Assembly (NCBI GenBank): GCA_947441065.1
Contig: CANESI010000001.1
Coordinates: 186,001-250,000, forward strand
Direction of reading: 5' to 3'
DNA: 64,000 bases
DNA from: Caulobacteraceae bacterium
GTDB taxonomy: Bacteria > Pseudomonadota > Alphaproteobacteria > Caulobacterales > Caulobacteraceae
Numbering within the stretch: the first letter of the stretch is position 1; the number at the start of each line of letters is the position of its first letter. Shown here piece by piece: positions 45,559 to 53,437 of the stretch. Position numbers and translations under genes: made by a program. The notes under the pieces are model-generated. The model did no database searches and was not told the DNA's origin. It was given only the letters and a program-made list of their open reading frames with translations.

Positions 45559-45587
45559 CTGTCATAGAACTGACGTGAAGCTGAGCT
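45559..45587 (+). promoter_or_regulatory. Pho-box-like triple repeat upstream of virB1
   Basis: CTGTCAT, CTGACGT and CTGAGCT are direct repeats spaced exactly 11 bp apart (spacers AGAA and GAAG). The first unit is a perfect PhoB half-site, the second matches at 5 of 7 positions, and the third starts with CTG. TAATAG follows in the correct position for a -10 element if the first two units are bound. In addition CTATGACAG (45527-45535) and CTGTCATAG (45559-45567) form a perfect 9-bp inverted repeat. It lies between the receptor terminator and the first T4SS gene. Confidence 0.65.
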
Positions 45588-45634
45588 AATAGCGCCATGT
45601 AGGCGCTGTGTGCGCCCCACCGAAAGTTGCAGTC

Positions 45635-46276
45635 ATGCGCAATCTCGCATCCAACCCTAAGCGCCGTGCAGGAACCCTTTGTACGCATGGCGCTGTCGTC
45701 GGTGCCTTGGCTGGACTTGCCTTCATGTCCTCTGCGGTGAGTGCTCGAGCCGATGTGATGGAGCTGGGTACCAATGGCTTCGTCTGGGTGGCGGGCGCTC
45801 CTCTTTCAGCCCAGTCAGATCGTGTAGAGGTCGGCACGCGCGCCGAGCGTGGGTTCACCCATGTGTCAGACACAGCGGGTCCGGCGGCATGGCGAGGTCA
45901 CGTCGCGATGCTGGCGCGGAAATATGATATCAGCCCGGCGCTTTTAGAGGCCGTGGTTTGGCAAGAGAGCCGTTGGCGTAGCGAGGCGAGGTCCAGCAAG
46001 GGTGCCCACGGGCTGGCTCAGCTGATGCCAGGAACTGCGCGTGAGATGGGCGTTGATATTGCCAATCCGCTGTCGAATCTCGAAGGGGGCGCGCGCTATT
46101 TGAAGATCCAGTTGGACCGGTTCGATGGTGACATCGAAAAGGCCTTGGCCGCCTATAATGCCGGGCCGAGCCGTGTGCTCAGCGCAGGGGGCGTTCCCCA
46201 AATCCCAGAGACGAAAGCCTATGTTTCTGCGATAATGTCTAGGCTTGCTGAATCCGTACGGAGGTCGCCAAAATGA
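45635..46276 (+). CDS. virB1: VirB1-like lytic transglycosylase of the type IV secretion cluster
   Basis: A 213-residue exported SLT-family enzyme that opens peptidoglycan for assembly of the secretion channel. An N-terminal signal/anchor (about 18-38, ending SARA) is followed by the SLT domain: catalytic Glu111 in VVWQESRW, GLAQLMPGTA, NLEGGARYLK and ALAAYNAGPSRV. The ATG at 45635 is chosen; GTG 45608 is an alternative in the same frame. The last 4 nt overlap the virB2 start (ATGA), so it belongs to the T4SS operon rather than being a general cell-wall enzyme. Confidence 0.85.
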   Translation: MRNLASNPKRRAGTLCTHGAVVGALAGLAFMSSAVSARADVMELGTNGFVWVAGAPLSAQSDRVEVGTRAERGFTHVSDTAGPAAWRGHVAMLARKYDISPALLEAVVWQESRWRSEARSSKGAHGLAQLMPGTAREMGVDIANPLSNLEGGARYLKIQLDRFDGDIEKALAAYNAGPSRVLSAGGVPQIPETKAYVSAIMSRLAESVRRSPK

Positions 46277-46581
46277 AAAAATCTCAGCTTTTAGGGCTTG
46301 TTGCGTCCATCGCGTCCTTTCCCCTTTCGGCCTATGCTCAGGTCACCACCAATCCTCAAGGGTCGGGCCCGATCGTTGCTGCGCTCAATTGGATTCAAGG
46401 CACCCTGTTGGGCAGTGTCGCGACCGCCATCGCCGTTATGGCTGTGGCAACGGTCGGTTTGATGATGTTGACGGGTCGGATGAACTGGCGTTTTGGCGCG
46501 ACGGTCATATTGGGCTGCTTCATCCTGTTCGGCGCCGGAGCCATTGTGTCCGGGATCAGATCCGCCGCGGCCCTTGGTTAA
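46273..46581 (+). CDS. virB2: TrbC/VirB2-type pilin subunit
   Basis: A 102-residue protein with a signal peptide (cleavage after SAYA, residue ~22) and two hydrophobic segments (about 45-67 and 75-95) separated by the short loop GRMNWRF. Size and topology are those of VirB2/TrbC pilins, which form the pilus of type IV systems. The order virB1-virB2-virB3-virB4 supports the call. Confidence 0.85.
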   Translation: MKKSQLLGLVASIASFPLSAYAQVTTNPQGSGPIVAALNWIQGTLLGSVATAIAVMAVATVGLMMLTGRMNWRFGATVILGCFILFGAGAIVSGIRSAAALG

Positions 46582-46587
46582 GCGACG

Positions 46588-46869
46588 ATGGATCTCATTC
46601 GCTTTCCTGTGCACCGCGCCCTTGCCCGTCCCCAGATGTTTGCGGGCGTGACCTATAGCTATTTCATTATCAATGCGGCGCTGACGACTGAGGTCTTCCT
46701 CATCACAAAGAGCTTCCTCGCCCTTCCCGTCGCGCTGTTACTGCATATTATTGGTTATCTTGCCTGCCTGCGGGAACCGCGAATTTTCGACCTTTGGCTG
46801 ACCAAGGTGAGCCGTTGCCCACGGATTTCAAACTGGCGGCGCTGGCGCTGCAACAGCTACGGAACTTGA
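46588..46869 (+). CDS. virB3: VirB3-family inner-membrane protein
   Basis: A 93-residue protein. It begins IRFPVHRALARPQMFAGV, the VirB3 signature of a short polar N-terminus with Pro/Arg motif, and has one or two membrane segments (about 25-62) followed by REPRIFDLWLTKV. It lies 6 nt after virB2 and 9 nt before virB4. VirB3 supports pilus assembly with VirB4. Confidence 0.85.
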   Translation: MDLIRFPVHRALARPQMFAGVTYSYFIINAALTTEVFLITKSFLALPVALLLHIIGYLACLREPRIFDLWLTKVSRCPRISNWRRWRCNSYGT

Positions 46870-46878
46870 GGAGCGGCC

Positions 46879-49269
46879 TTGGTGGGTATGTTTGGCACTA
46901 TGGGGCGTAGGGGCCGTGAGGCTCTAGCCGGGGACCGGTTGCCCTATGCGAAGCTGCTCGACGAGCATGTCGTGCTATTGCGCGATGGCTCGGTCATGAT
47001 GAGCCTCTTGGTGCCCGGCATCAGCTTTGAGACGGCCGACAGTGCCGAGTTGAACGCCTTGGCGGCAACGCGCGAGCTCATGCTCCGTAGCACCCTCGAT
47101 GCCCGCTTTGTTCTCTATCACCATGTGATCCGCCGCCGCGTTCAGACCGAATTGCGCGGCAAATTCGCCGATCCTCTGACGGCCCATATTGACCAGTGCT
47201 GGGATGAGAAGCTTTCCAGTGGTGCCCTGTTCGTCAATGATCAGTTCGTAACCCTGCTGCGGCGCCCGGCGCGCGGAAAGACCGGTTGGGTCGAGCGTGT
47301 CGCCCGTCAACTGACGCGGTCGAAAGATCGCTCTGAAGGCATCCAAGCCAATCCTCAGGATGTTCGTGACCTGCGGGCGGCGGCCAATGCGATGGTGACG
47401 ACCTTGGGGGCCTATGGGGCCCGTCCCTTGAGCAACTATCAGGGCAAGTCCGGGGCCTGTTCGGAAATATTGGAGTTTCTCTCCGCCCTCTATAATGGGG
47501 AAATGAAACCGGTTCGGCGGCCGTTCGAAGGCACCATGATTGCCGATATGCTGGCCTATAAGCGGGTCAGTTTTGGTGCGGACGCCTTGGAACTGAAGGG
47601 CGCCGGCTCCAGTAGCTTTGCGGCCTTGGTGTCCCTGAAAGACTATCCCGATACGACCTCGCCGGGTCTGACCGATTCTCTGCTCCGAATTCCCTGTGAA
47701 ATGGTGCTCACAGAAAGCTACGCCCCCTCTGATCGCCAAGTGTCGCGCGAACGGATTGACTTGGCCGTGCGCCGTCTGCGGTCAGCCGATGAAGAGGCCA
47801 TGGCTGAGCGGGCAGAGCTTCATGCTGCCCGTGATGCGCTGGGATTGGGCGCGGTTGGATTTGGCGACCACCATCTCTCGGTGTTGGTGCGCTCTGATTC
47901 CCTTGAGACCTTAGACGCGCTGACGGCAGCCTGCGCGGCAGCGCTCGGGGATGCGGGCGCTGTTGCGGTCCGCGAGGATATGAACCTTGAGCCGGGTTTT
48001 TGGGGGCAGATGCCAGGTAATGAATCGCTGATCGTGCGGCGCTCATTGATTTCATCGGGCAATATGGCCTGCTTTGGCTCGCTCCACGGGTTTGCCTTGG
48101 GCCAGGCCGAGGGCAACCATTGGGGTGATCCTGTGGCGGTCCTTGAGACCACCAGCGCGACGCCCTTTTTCTTTAATTTCCATAATGGCGATCTGGGCAA
48201 TTTCACGGTCATTGGCCCGTCCGGTTCCGGCAAGACCGTCGTTATGAACTTTCTCGCCGCTCAGGCCCAGCGGTTTGAGCCACGCACCGTCCTGTTCGAC
48301 AAGGACCGGGGCGCCGAAGTCTTTATTCGCGGCATTGGCGGTCGCTATAGCCGGATCTCTGCGGGCGAGCCGACCGGCTTTAATCCTCTGGCCCTTCCGG
48401 ACAGTCCCACTAACCGTGCCTTTCAACGCGACTGGCTCGCTGTTCTGCTTGATGCGGATGGCCCCGAAGAGTTGGCGACCATCGCGGCGGCTGTTGATGC
48501 GGCCTATGCCAATGATCCCAAGCTGCGCCGCCTATCCCATTTTCGCGAACTGCTAGCCGGTTCGCGCAGGCCGCAACCGGGCGATCTCGCCTCTCGGCTC
48601 ACCGCTTGGGTCGGCGAGGGGGAATATGGCTGGCTGTTCGACAATAATGATGACCTGCTTGACCTGTCAGCCAAGACCCTTGGTTTTGATATGACGAGCC
48701 TGCTGGAGACGCCGCGTCTGCGCACGCCCGTGATGATGTACCTGTTCCATCGGATCGAGGAGCGGTTGGATGGTCACCCGACCCTGATCCTGATCGATGA
48801 GGGCTGGAAGGCGTTGGACGATGAGGTCTTTGCCGCTCGCATTCGCGATTGGCTCAAGACCCTTCGTAAGCGTAATGCCCTTGTGGGTTTTGCGACCCAA
48901 TCGGCCCGTGACGCGCTCGATAGCCGCATATCCACCGCGCTGGTTGAGCAGACGGCAACCATGATCTTCATGCCCAATGCTCGGGCGCGGGAAGAGGACT
49001 ATTGCGAGGGATTTGGTCTCACCCAGCATGAGCTTGAGATCATCCGCAATCTTCCCGCCCACAGCCGGTGTTTCCTGGTTCGCCAGCCCGATGCCTCGGT
49101 AGTGGTGCGGCTGGACCTGTCCTCCATGCCCGAGCTGCTCACGGTCCTTTCCGGCCGCGAAACAACTGTCAGGCAATTGGATCAGCTTCGAAAGCAGGTC
49201 GGTGACGCGCCAGAGGCTTGGTATGAGGCCCTCACCGGACATCCGTGGCCAGGCGAGGCGCGCCAATGA
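46879..49269 (+). CDS. virB4: VirB4-type secretion ATPase
   Basis: A 796-residue ATPase that powers pilin extraction and secretion at the inner membrane. It has Walker A GPSGSGKT (446-453), and Walker B with LILIDEGWKALDD near residue 635. The N-terminal CagE/TrbE region is of normal length. The start is probably TTG at 46879 (GAGGAG at 46867-46872); GTG at 46882 is nearly as good. It overlaps virB6 by 4 nt. All catalytic motifs appear intact, so the system is probably functional. Confidence 0.94.
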   Translation: MVGMFGTMGRRGREALAGDRLPYAKLLDEHVVLLRDGSVMMSLLVPGISFETADSAELNALAATRELMLRSTLDARFVLYHHVIRRRVQTELRGKFADPLTAHIDQCWDEKLSSGALFVNDQFVTLLRRPARGKTGWVERVARQLTRSKDRSEGIQANPQDVRDLRAAANAMVTTLGAYGARPLSNYQGKSGACSEILEFLSALYNGEMKPVRRPFEGTMIADMLAYKRVSFGADALELKGAGSSSFAALVSLKDYPDTTSPGLTDSLLRIPCEMVLTESYAPSDRQVSRERIDLAVRRLRSADEEAMAERAELHAARDALGLGAVGFGDHHLSVLVRSDSLETLDALTAACAAALGDAGAVAVREDMNLEPGFWGQMPGNESLIVRRSLISSGNMACFGSLHGFALGQAEGNHWGDPVAVLETTSATPFFFNFHNGDLGNFTVIGPSGSGKTVVMNFLAAQAQRFEPRTVLFDKDRGAEVFIRGIGGRYSRISAGEPTGFNPLALPDSPTNRAFQRDWLAVLLDADGPEELATIAAAVDAAYANDPKLRRLSHFRELLAGSRRPQPGDLASRLTAWVGEGEYGWLFDNNDDLLDLSAKTLGFDMTSLLETPRLRTPVMMYLFHRIEERLDGHPTLILIDEGWKALDDEVFAARIRDWLKTLRKRNALVGFATQSARDALDSRISTALVEQTATMIFMPNARAREEDYCEGFGLTQHELEIIRNLPAHSRCFLVRQPDASVVVRLDLSSMPELLTVLSGRETTVRQLDQLRKQVGDAPEAWYEALTGHPWPGEARQ

Positions 49270-50438
49270 GCCAGTGTACCGCCGTTCTGGACGCTGCATC
49301 GACGGGGGTCGCACCGGCTCTACGGGCTGTAGACTGTATGAGCGCGGAGGTGACTTCGGCGGCCTTCACCAATCTGTTTGGGTCTAACGGTGCTCTGGTT
49401 CCAGCACTAACACTGGTCCTCACCCTCTATATCGCGCTCTTTGCCATTGCCCTGCTCACCGGTCGTTCGAAGATCGGGATAAGCACCCTTACCCCTCGCA
49501 TGATCACCTTGGGCGTCGTCTTGACCTTTGCGACCAGTTGGGCGGCCTATCAAAGCGTGGTCTGGAACCTCGCTGTTGGCGCGCCGGACCAGATCGCCAG
49601 TGCTCTTTTGGGGGTTCGCGGCTCAGCCACCGAGCTCTTCGCGGACAAGATTGATATACTTTTCAACGTCATTACCGAGACGGCCCAAACGGTTGGTGGT
49701 CCTGGCGCGCGGCCCACGCTGCAGGGTGCCTTCACGCCGGTCAATCTGATGTGGCTGGCCGGCATGTTCTTGATGCTGGGCACGGTCGGCATTCTGGTAA
49801 CGGCGCGGATTGCCTTGGCGGTACTGCTGGCCGTGGGGCCGGTCTTTGTCACCTTCATTCTGTTTAACGGCACACGGGGCCTATTTGCCGGGTGGCTCAG
49901 GGGCGTGATCTTGACCGCCATCACGCCGCTCTTTGCTGTGCTCGGCGGCGGATTGATGATTGAGTTGGCAACCCCAATCGTGGTTGCCCTTCGCGCAAGT
50001 GAAGTTCTTGATCCGAGGGCGGCCATGGCCCTATTTATATTCTCCATCGTCCATTGTGCGCTCATGGCCCTTGGCATCAGCGTGGCGTCAGCGATGGTTT
50101 CCGGATGGCAGGTCTTTGGAATGGCCAACGCCTCCAGCGGCGAGCCGGGCGGCGCTCAAAGGGCGGATCAATCGGCCCTTGCCGCCAACAGCCCCTATGG
50201 CGCGTCTACAGCCTCTGCACTGTCGCGTAGCCAGAGTTTGACGGCCAGTGTGATCGCCGCCAATGCCGTCGGCGGATCCGGTACGGCGGCGAGTGCAACC
50301 ACAGCAACGAACCGAACAATCGTCAATACGATCACAGGGACAGGTTCCGCCATCGGCTCGGGAGCACCAGCCAGATCGCGCGGGATCGGTAGCCGGTTTG
50401 CCAGCCGCCCCCCTGTCTCTCGGGAGCTCCTAAGATGA
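49266..50438 (+). CDS. virB6: VirB6/TrbL-type polytopic membrane protein
   Basis: A 390-residue inner-membrane protein with a periplasmic N-terminus and at least six membrane segments (about 44-65, 77-97, 165-215, 225-250 and 262-285), then about 100 residues of low-complexity Ser/Ala/Thr/Gly sequence. This is the TrbL/VirB6 arrangement; VirB6 lines the inner-membrane part of the channel. The ATG at 49266 overlaps the virB4 stop; the upstream in-frame ATG at 49245 would lie inside virB4. It overlaps the next gene by 4 nt. Confidence 0.85.
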   Translation: MSQCTAVLDAASTGVAPALRAVDCMSAEVTSAAFTNLFGSNGALVPALTLVLTLYIALFAIALLTGRSKIGISTLTPRMITLGVVLTFATSWAAYQSVVWNLAVGAPDQIASALLGVRGSATELFADKIDILFNVITETAQTVGGPGARPTLQGAFTPVNLMWLAGMFLMLGTVGILVTARIALAVLLAVGPVFVTFILFNGTRGLFAGWLRGVILTAITPLFAVLGGGLMIELATPIVVALRASEVLDPRAAMALFIFSIVHCALMALGISVASAMVSGWQVFGMANASSGEPGGAQRADQSALAANSPYGASTASALSRSQSLTASVIAANAVGGSGTAASATTATNRTIVNTITGTGSAIGSGAPARSRGIGSRFASRPPVSRELLR

Positions 50439-51253
50439 AACTGTGTCTCGCGCTGCTGGCCGCAATCCTTTCCCTAACCCTTGGCGCCGAGGCCATGGCA
50501 AAGGACGCTCGGCTGTCAACCCGCCCCTATAATCCCGATGAAATTGTGGTCTTGCCGGGACGTGTCGGTGTTCAAGCGACCATCATTTTTGGCGATGACG
50601 AGCATATTGAAAATGTTGCGATTGGCGATTCAAACAGCTGGCAGGTGACGCCGAACAAGCGCGCGAACCTGTTGTTCGTAAAGCCCTTGGCCGCCCAAGC
50701 GCAGACAAATCTGACGGTTGTGACCGACCGCCATACCTATCTCTTTGACCTGGTTGCCGGTTCTGGCGTGCCCCATTACGTCCTGCGCTTCACCTATCCA
50801 GATGCCGTCAAGGCCAAGGCTTTAGCCGTCGGGGCCATGAGCGCCGAAGAGGCCGAAGCGGCGAAAAATCCAAACGCGGTCAAGGGCGGACAGCCTCCCT
50901 CTGCCCTAAACTTTGCTTGGACCAGTAAGGGCAGTGCGAGGATCTTGCCGACCCGCATCTATGATGATGGCGTCTCGACCTATCTTAGCTGGGCTAAGGG
51001 CCGTCCTGTACCGGCCATCTTGCTTCGCGATGACAAGGGCGCAGAGGGCGCAACCAACTATGCGGTGCGCGGGGACTTGATCGTTCTAGATAGCGTGCCC
51101 AAGGTGATTGTCTTACGGGCGGGCATCGATGTGGCAACCTTGAAACATCAAGGCCCTGTCCAGTCCGACCCTGGGTCGGCTGATCCCAATCCGCAACCGG
51201 CGACAGCGCCGGACGTCAAGCCGGCGCCACCGATAGTCGATAGGGGGCAATGA
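50435..51253 (+). CDS. virB9: VirB9/TrbG-type outer-membrane-complex protein
   Basis: A 272-residue periplasmic protein with signal peptide (1-22, EAMA). The N-terminal domain has YNPDEIVVLPGRVGVQATIIFGDDEHIENVAIGDSNSWQV, and the C-terminal VirB9 domain has ARILPTRIYDDGVSTYLSW and VRGDLIVLDSVPKVIVLR. It forms the core with VirB10 and normally VirB7. The C-terminal 40 residues are Pro-rich. It overlaps virB10 by 4 nt. Confidence 0.9.
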   Translation: MKLCLALLAAILSLTLGAEAMAKDARLSTRPYNPDEIVVLPGRVGVQATIIFGDDEHIENVAIGDSNSWQVTPNKRANLLFVKPLAAQAQTNLTVVTDRHTYLFDLVAGSGVPHYVLRFTYPDAVKAKALAVGAMSAEEAEAAKNPNAVKGGQPPSALNFAWTSKGSARILPTRIYDDGVSTYLSWAKGRPVPAILLRDDKGAEGATNYAVRGDLIVLDSVPKVIVLRAGIDVATLKHQGPVQSDPGSADPNPQPATAPDVKPAPPIVDRGQ

Positions 51254-52347
51254 CCATGTCTGGACCCTCTTCCCCGAACCCTCGCTTGACGTCTTCAGAG
51301 GATACAGATCCGCGCTCGGCTATGGGGCCGAATGCGGCCGATCTGGCCACCCGATCTGTCCTGCCCCTTGTTGCCCATAAGGCGTCGGCTTCAGACGGAC
51401 TTGGGTTGATATTGGGTATAGCAGTGATTGGGATTCTCGGCGTTGTGACCTTCTTGGGGGTCAATGGTGGCCGTCAAAAGCCAGCGCCCGAGCAGCCCGC
51501 GCCCGCGCAAGCCGTTGTTCCGGCACCTGCGGTGCAACCAGTAGAGCAGGCCCCGCCGGTCCCGGTTGAGGCCATTACCCCGCCGCCCGCGCCATTGCCG
51601 GTTCCTGCGCCAGCGCCGATTGGTATTGCCGGGCCAGCGGCCAACCCCTTTTCAACGCCGACGGTGCTGTTTGATGCCAGCGCCCTGCCGCCGTCTATTG
51701 TGCCGGGCGTTGGTCCAGCCCCAGCCGCCCCCGGTGGACCCAATGATGAGTTCGCCGCGCGGGTTGGCGGCGTTGGCGGCGGCAGCGCCATTGCCGCAGC
51801 GGGCATAAATCCCAAGGCCACCGTGACCCAAGGCACCTTGATCCCGGCGGTCTTAGAGACGGCGATCGATACGGATGTGCCGGGCTATCTTCGGGCCATC
51901 GTGTCCAGCGATGTGCGCAGCTTCGATGGAACGGTTGTGCTCATTCCCCATTCATCGCGCCTGATCGGCCAGTATAAGAGTGGCATGCAGGCGGGCCAAA
52001 AGCGCGCCTATGTCATTTGGACCCGTCTGATCCGCCCGGATGGGGTGTCGGTCAATATCGCTTCGCCCGCCGTTGGGTTTGGCGGGGAGACCGGGCTGCC
52101 GGGGAAGGTCAATAACCATTTCTTCGAACGGTTCGGCTCGGCGATGCTCCTATCGGTCATCGGCGGCATCTCCAGTTCGGGCAGCAACAATGCCACCGTG
52201 CTCATCGGTAGCCAGGCCCAATCGGCCGCCGCTGCCGCCGTTGGTCAGTCCGGTCAGATTGGTCCGACTATTCGCGTGCGCCAAGGCGAGCCCATTCGCG
52301 TCTTTACCGCAAGAGACCTCGATTTTTCGAAGGTCACCACCGAATGA
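51250..52347 (+). CDS. virB10: VirB10/TrbI-type channel protein
   Basis: A 365-residue protein: a short cytoplasmic N-terminus, one membrane span (about 50-70, LGLILGIAVIGILGVVTFLG), a long Pro/Ala-rich periplasmic linker (about 75-155), and the TrbI domain with TQGTLIPAVLETAIDTDVPG, IPHSSRLIGQYKSG and the C-terminal IRVRQGEPIRVFTARDLDF. VirB10 spans both membranes and senses ATPase energy. It overlaps virB11 by 4 nt. Confidence 0.92.
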   Translation: MTMSGPSSPNPRLTSSEDTDPRSAMGPNAADLATRSVLPLVAHKASASDGLGLILGIAVIGILGVVTFLGVNGGRQKPAPEQPAPAQAVVPAPAVQPVEQAPPVPVEAITPPPAPLPVPAPAPIGIAGPAANPFSTPTVLFDASALPPSIVPGVGPAPAAPGGPNDEFAARVGGVGGGSAIAAAGINPKATVTQGTLIPAVLETAIDTDVPGYLRAIVSSDVRSFDGTVVLIPHSSRLIGQYKSGMQAGQKRAYVIWTRLIRPDGVSVNIASPAVGFGGETGLPGKVNNHFFERFGSAMLLSVIGGISSSGSNNATVLIGSQAQSAAAAAVGQSGQIGPTIRVRQGEPIRVFTARDLDFSKVTTE

Positions 52348-53354
52348 GCGACGCTGTTATCCATAATCTTCACGGTGAAGAGGCGGCTCCGCTGATCCCG
52401 CGAAGCCTTTATCTGGATGCCTATCTGGCGCCTTTTCAGCCGTGGTTGGAAAAGCAAACCGTGACGGAGATCCTCGTCAACCGTCCAGGAGAGCTCTGGA
52501 TCGAGGACGCCACATGCAAGGGTATGCAGCGTATAGAGGCGCCCAAGGTCGATGATATCTTGTTACAGCGGTTGTCTGAACAGGTCGCCCGCATCAGCCA
52601 TCAGGGGATCAACCGCGAAAACCCCCTCCTGTCGGCCACCCTGCCCACCGGTGAACGGATCCAGCTTTGCGGTCCCCCAGCGACCCGCAGCCATTGGGCC
52701 TTGGCCATTCGGCGCCATCGGCTCTTGGATATTTCACTGGAATCCTATGATCCAGGTCCCCTCCAGCCGGTCGTGGACCATCCGCCAATCGATCCGTCGC
52801 TTGAGCCTATTCGGTTCTTGAGAGACGCTATTCTTCGACGCCAAACCATCCTGATTTCGGGCGGGACATCCACAGGCAAGACGACCTTTCTCAATTCAAT
52901 GTTGCGCGAAATTCCCAGCGAAGAGCGCGTGGTCCTTGTCGAAGATACCGCTGAACTGAAGCTGGCGGGCGCCAACGGCGTGGGCTTGATTGCGGTCAAG
53001 GGCGAGACGGGCGAGGCGCGGATCTCCACGGACGATCTGTTGCAAGCGGCCTTGCGCCTGCGACCGGACCGGATTGTCTTGGGTGAGTTGCGCGGTCGCG
53101 AGACGGTCAGTTTCTTGCGCGCGATCAATACCGGCCATCCTGGCTCATTTTCGACCATCCATGCCAATTCGCCGCGCGGAGCCTTGGAGCAGATCGCGCT
53201 GATGGCCATGCAGACCGGCATCGGCCTGACCCGGCGCGAGACCATTGAATATGCCGCCTCTGTCATTGATGTGGTTGTGCAGCTTGAACGGCGCGACGGT
53301 CGACGCCAAATTTCGGCGCTAGCCTCTGCTCGAGATCTTGTTTCGCCGTCTTAG
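52344..53354 (+). CDS. virB11: VirB11-type hexameric ATPase
   Basis: A 336-residue GspE/VirB11 ATPase. An N-terminal domain (TEILVNRPGELWIED) is followed by Walker A GGTSTGKT (173-180), the Asp box VEDTAEL (197-203) and the His box TGHPGSFSTIHANSP. It energises the channel with VirB4. It is the last recognisable T4SS gene; pstS begins 83 nt later on the same strand, and the gap contains only a small hairpin without a T-run (53369-53387). The operon might therefore continue into pstS. Confidence 0.93.
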   Translation: MSDAVIHNLHGEEAAPLIPRSLYLDAYLAPFQPWLEKQTVTEILVNRPGELWIEDATCKGMQRIEAPKVDDILLQRLSEQVARISHQGINRENPLLSATLPTGERIQLCGPPATRSHWALAIRRHRLLDISLESYDPGPLQPVVDHPPIDPSLEPIRFLRDAILRRQTILISGGTSTGKTTFLNSMLREIPSEERVVLVEDTAELKLAGANGVGLIAVKGETGEARISTDDLLQAALRLRPDRIVLGELRGRETVSFLRAINTGHPGSFSTIHANSPRGALEQIALMAMQTGIGLTRRETIEYAASVIDVVVQLERRDGRRQISALASARDLVSPS

Positions 53355-53437
53355 CGACCACTGCGACTGCCCCTGCCTCATGGGGGCCGAGCTTGAACTG
53401 TCTATCGGTTATTTCACGCCTCAAGAGGGAAGACTAA

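Noticed and set aside
53401-53425. Possible Pho box CTGTCTATCGGTTATTTCAC before pstS
   Set aside because: Only the first half-site fits; in the 11-bp register the second half matches at two of seven positions.
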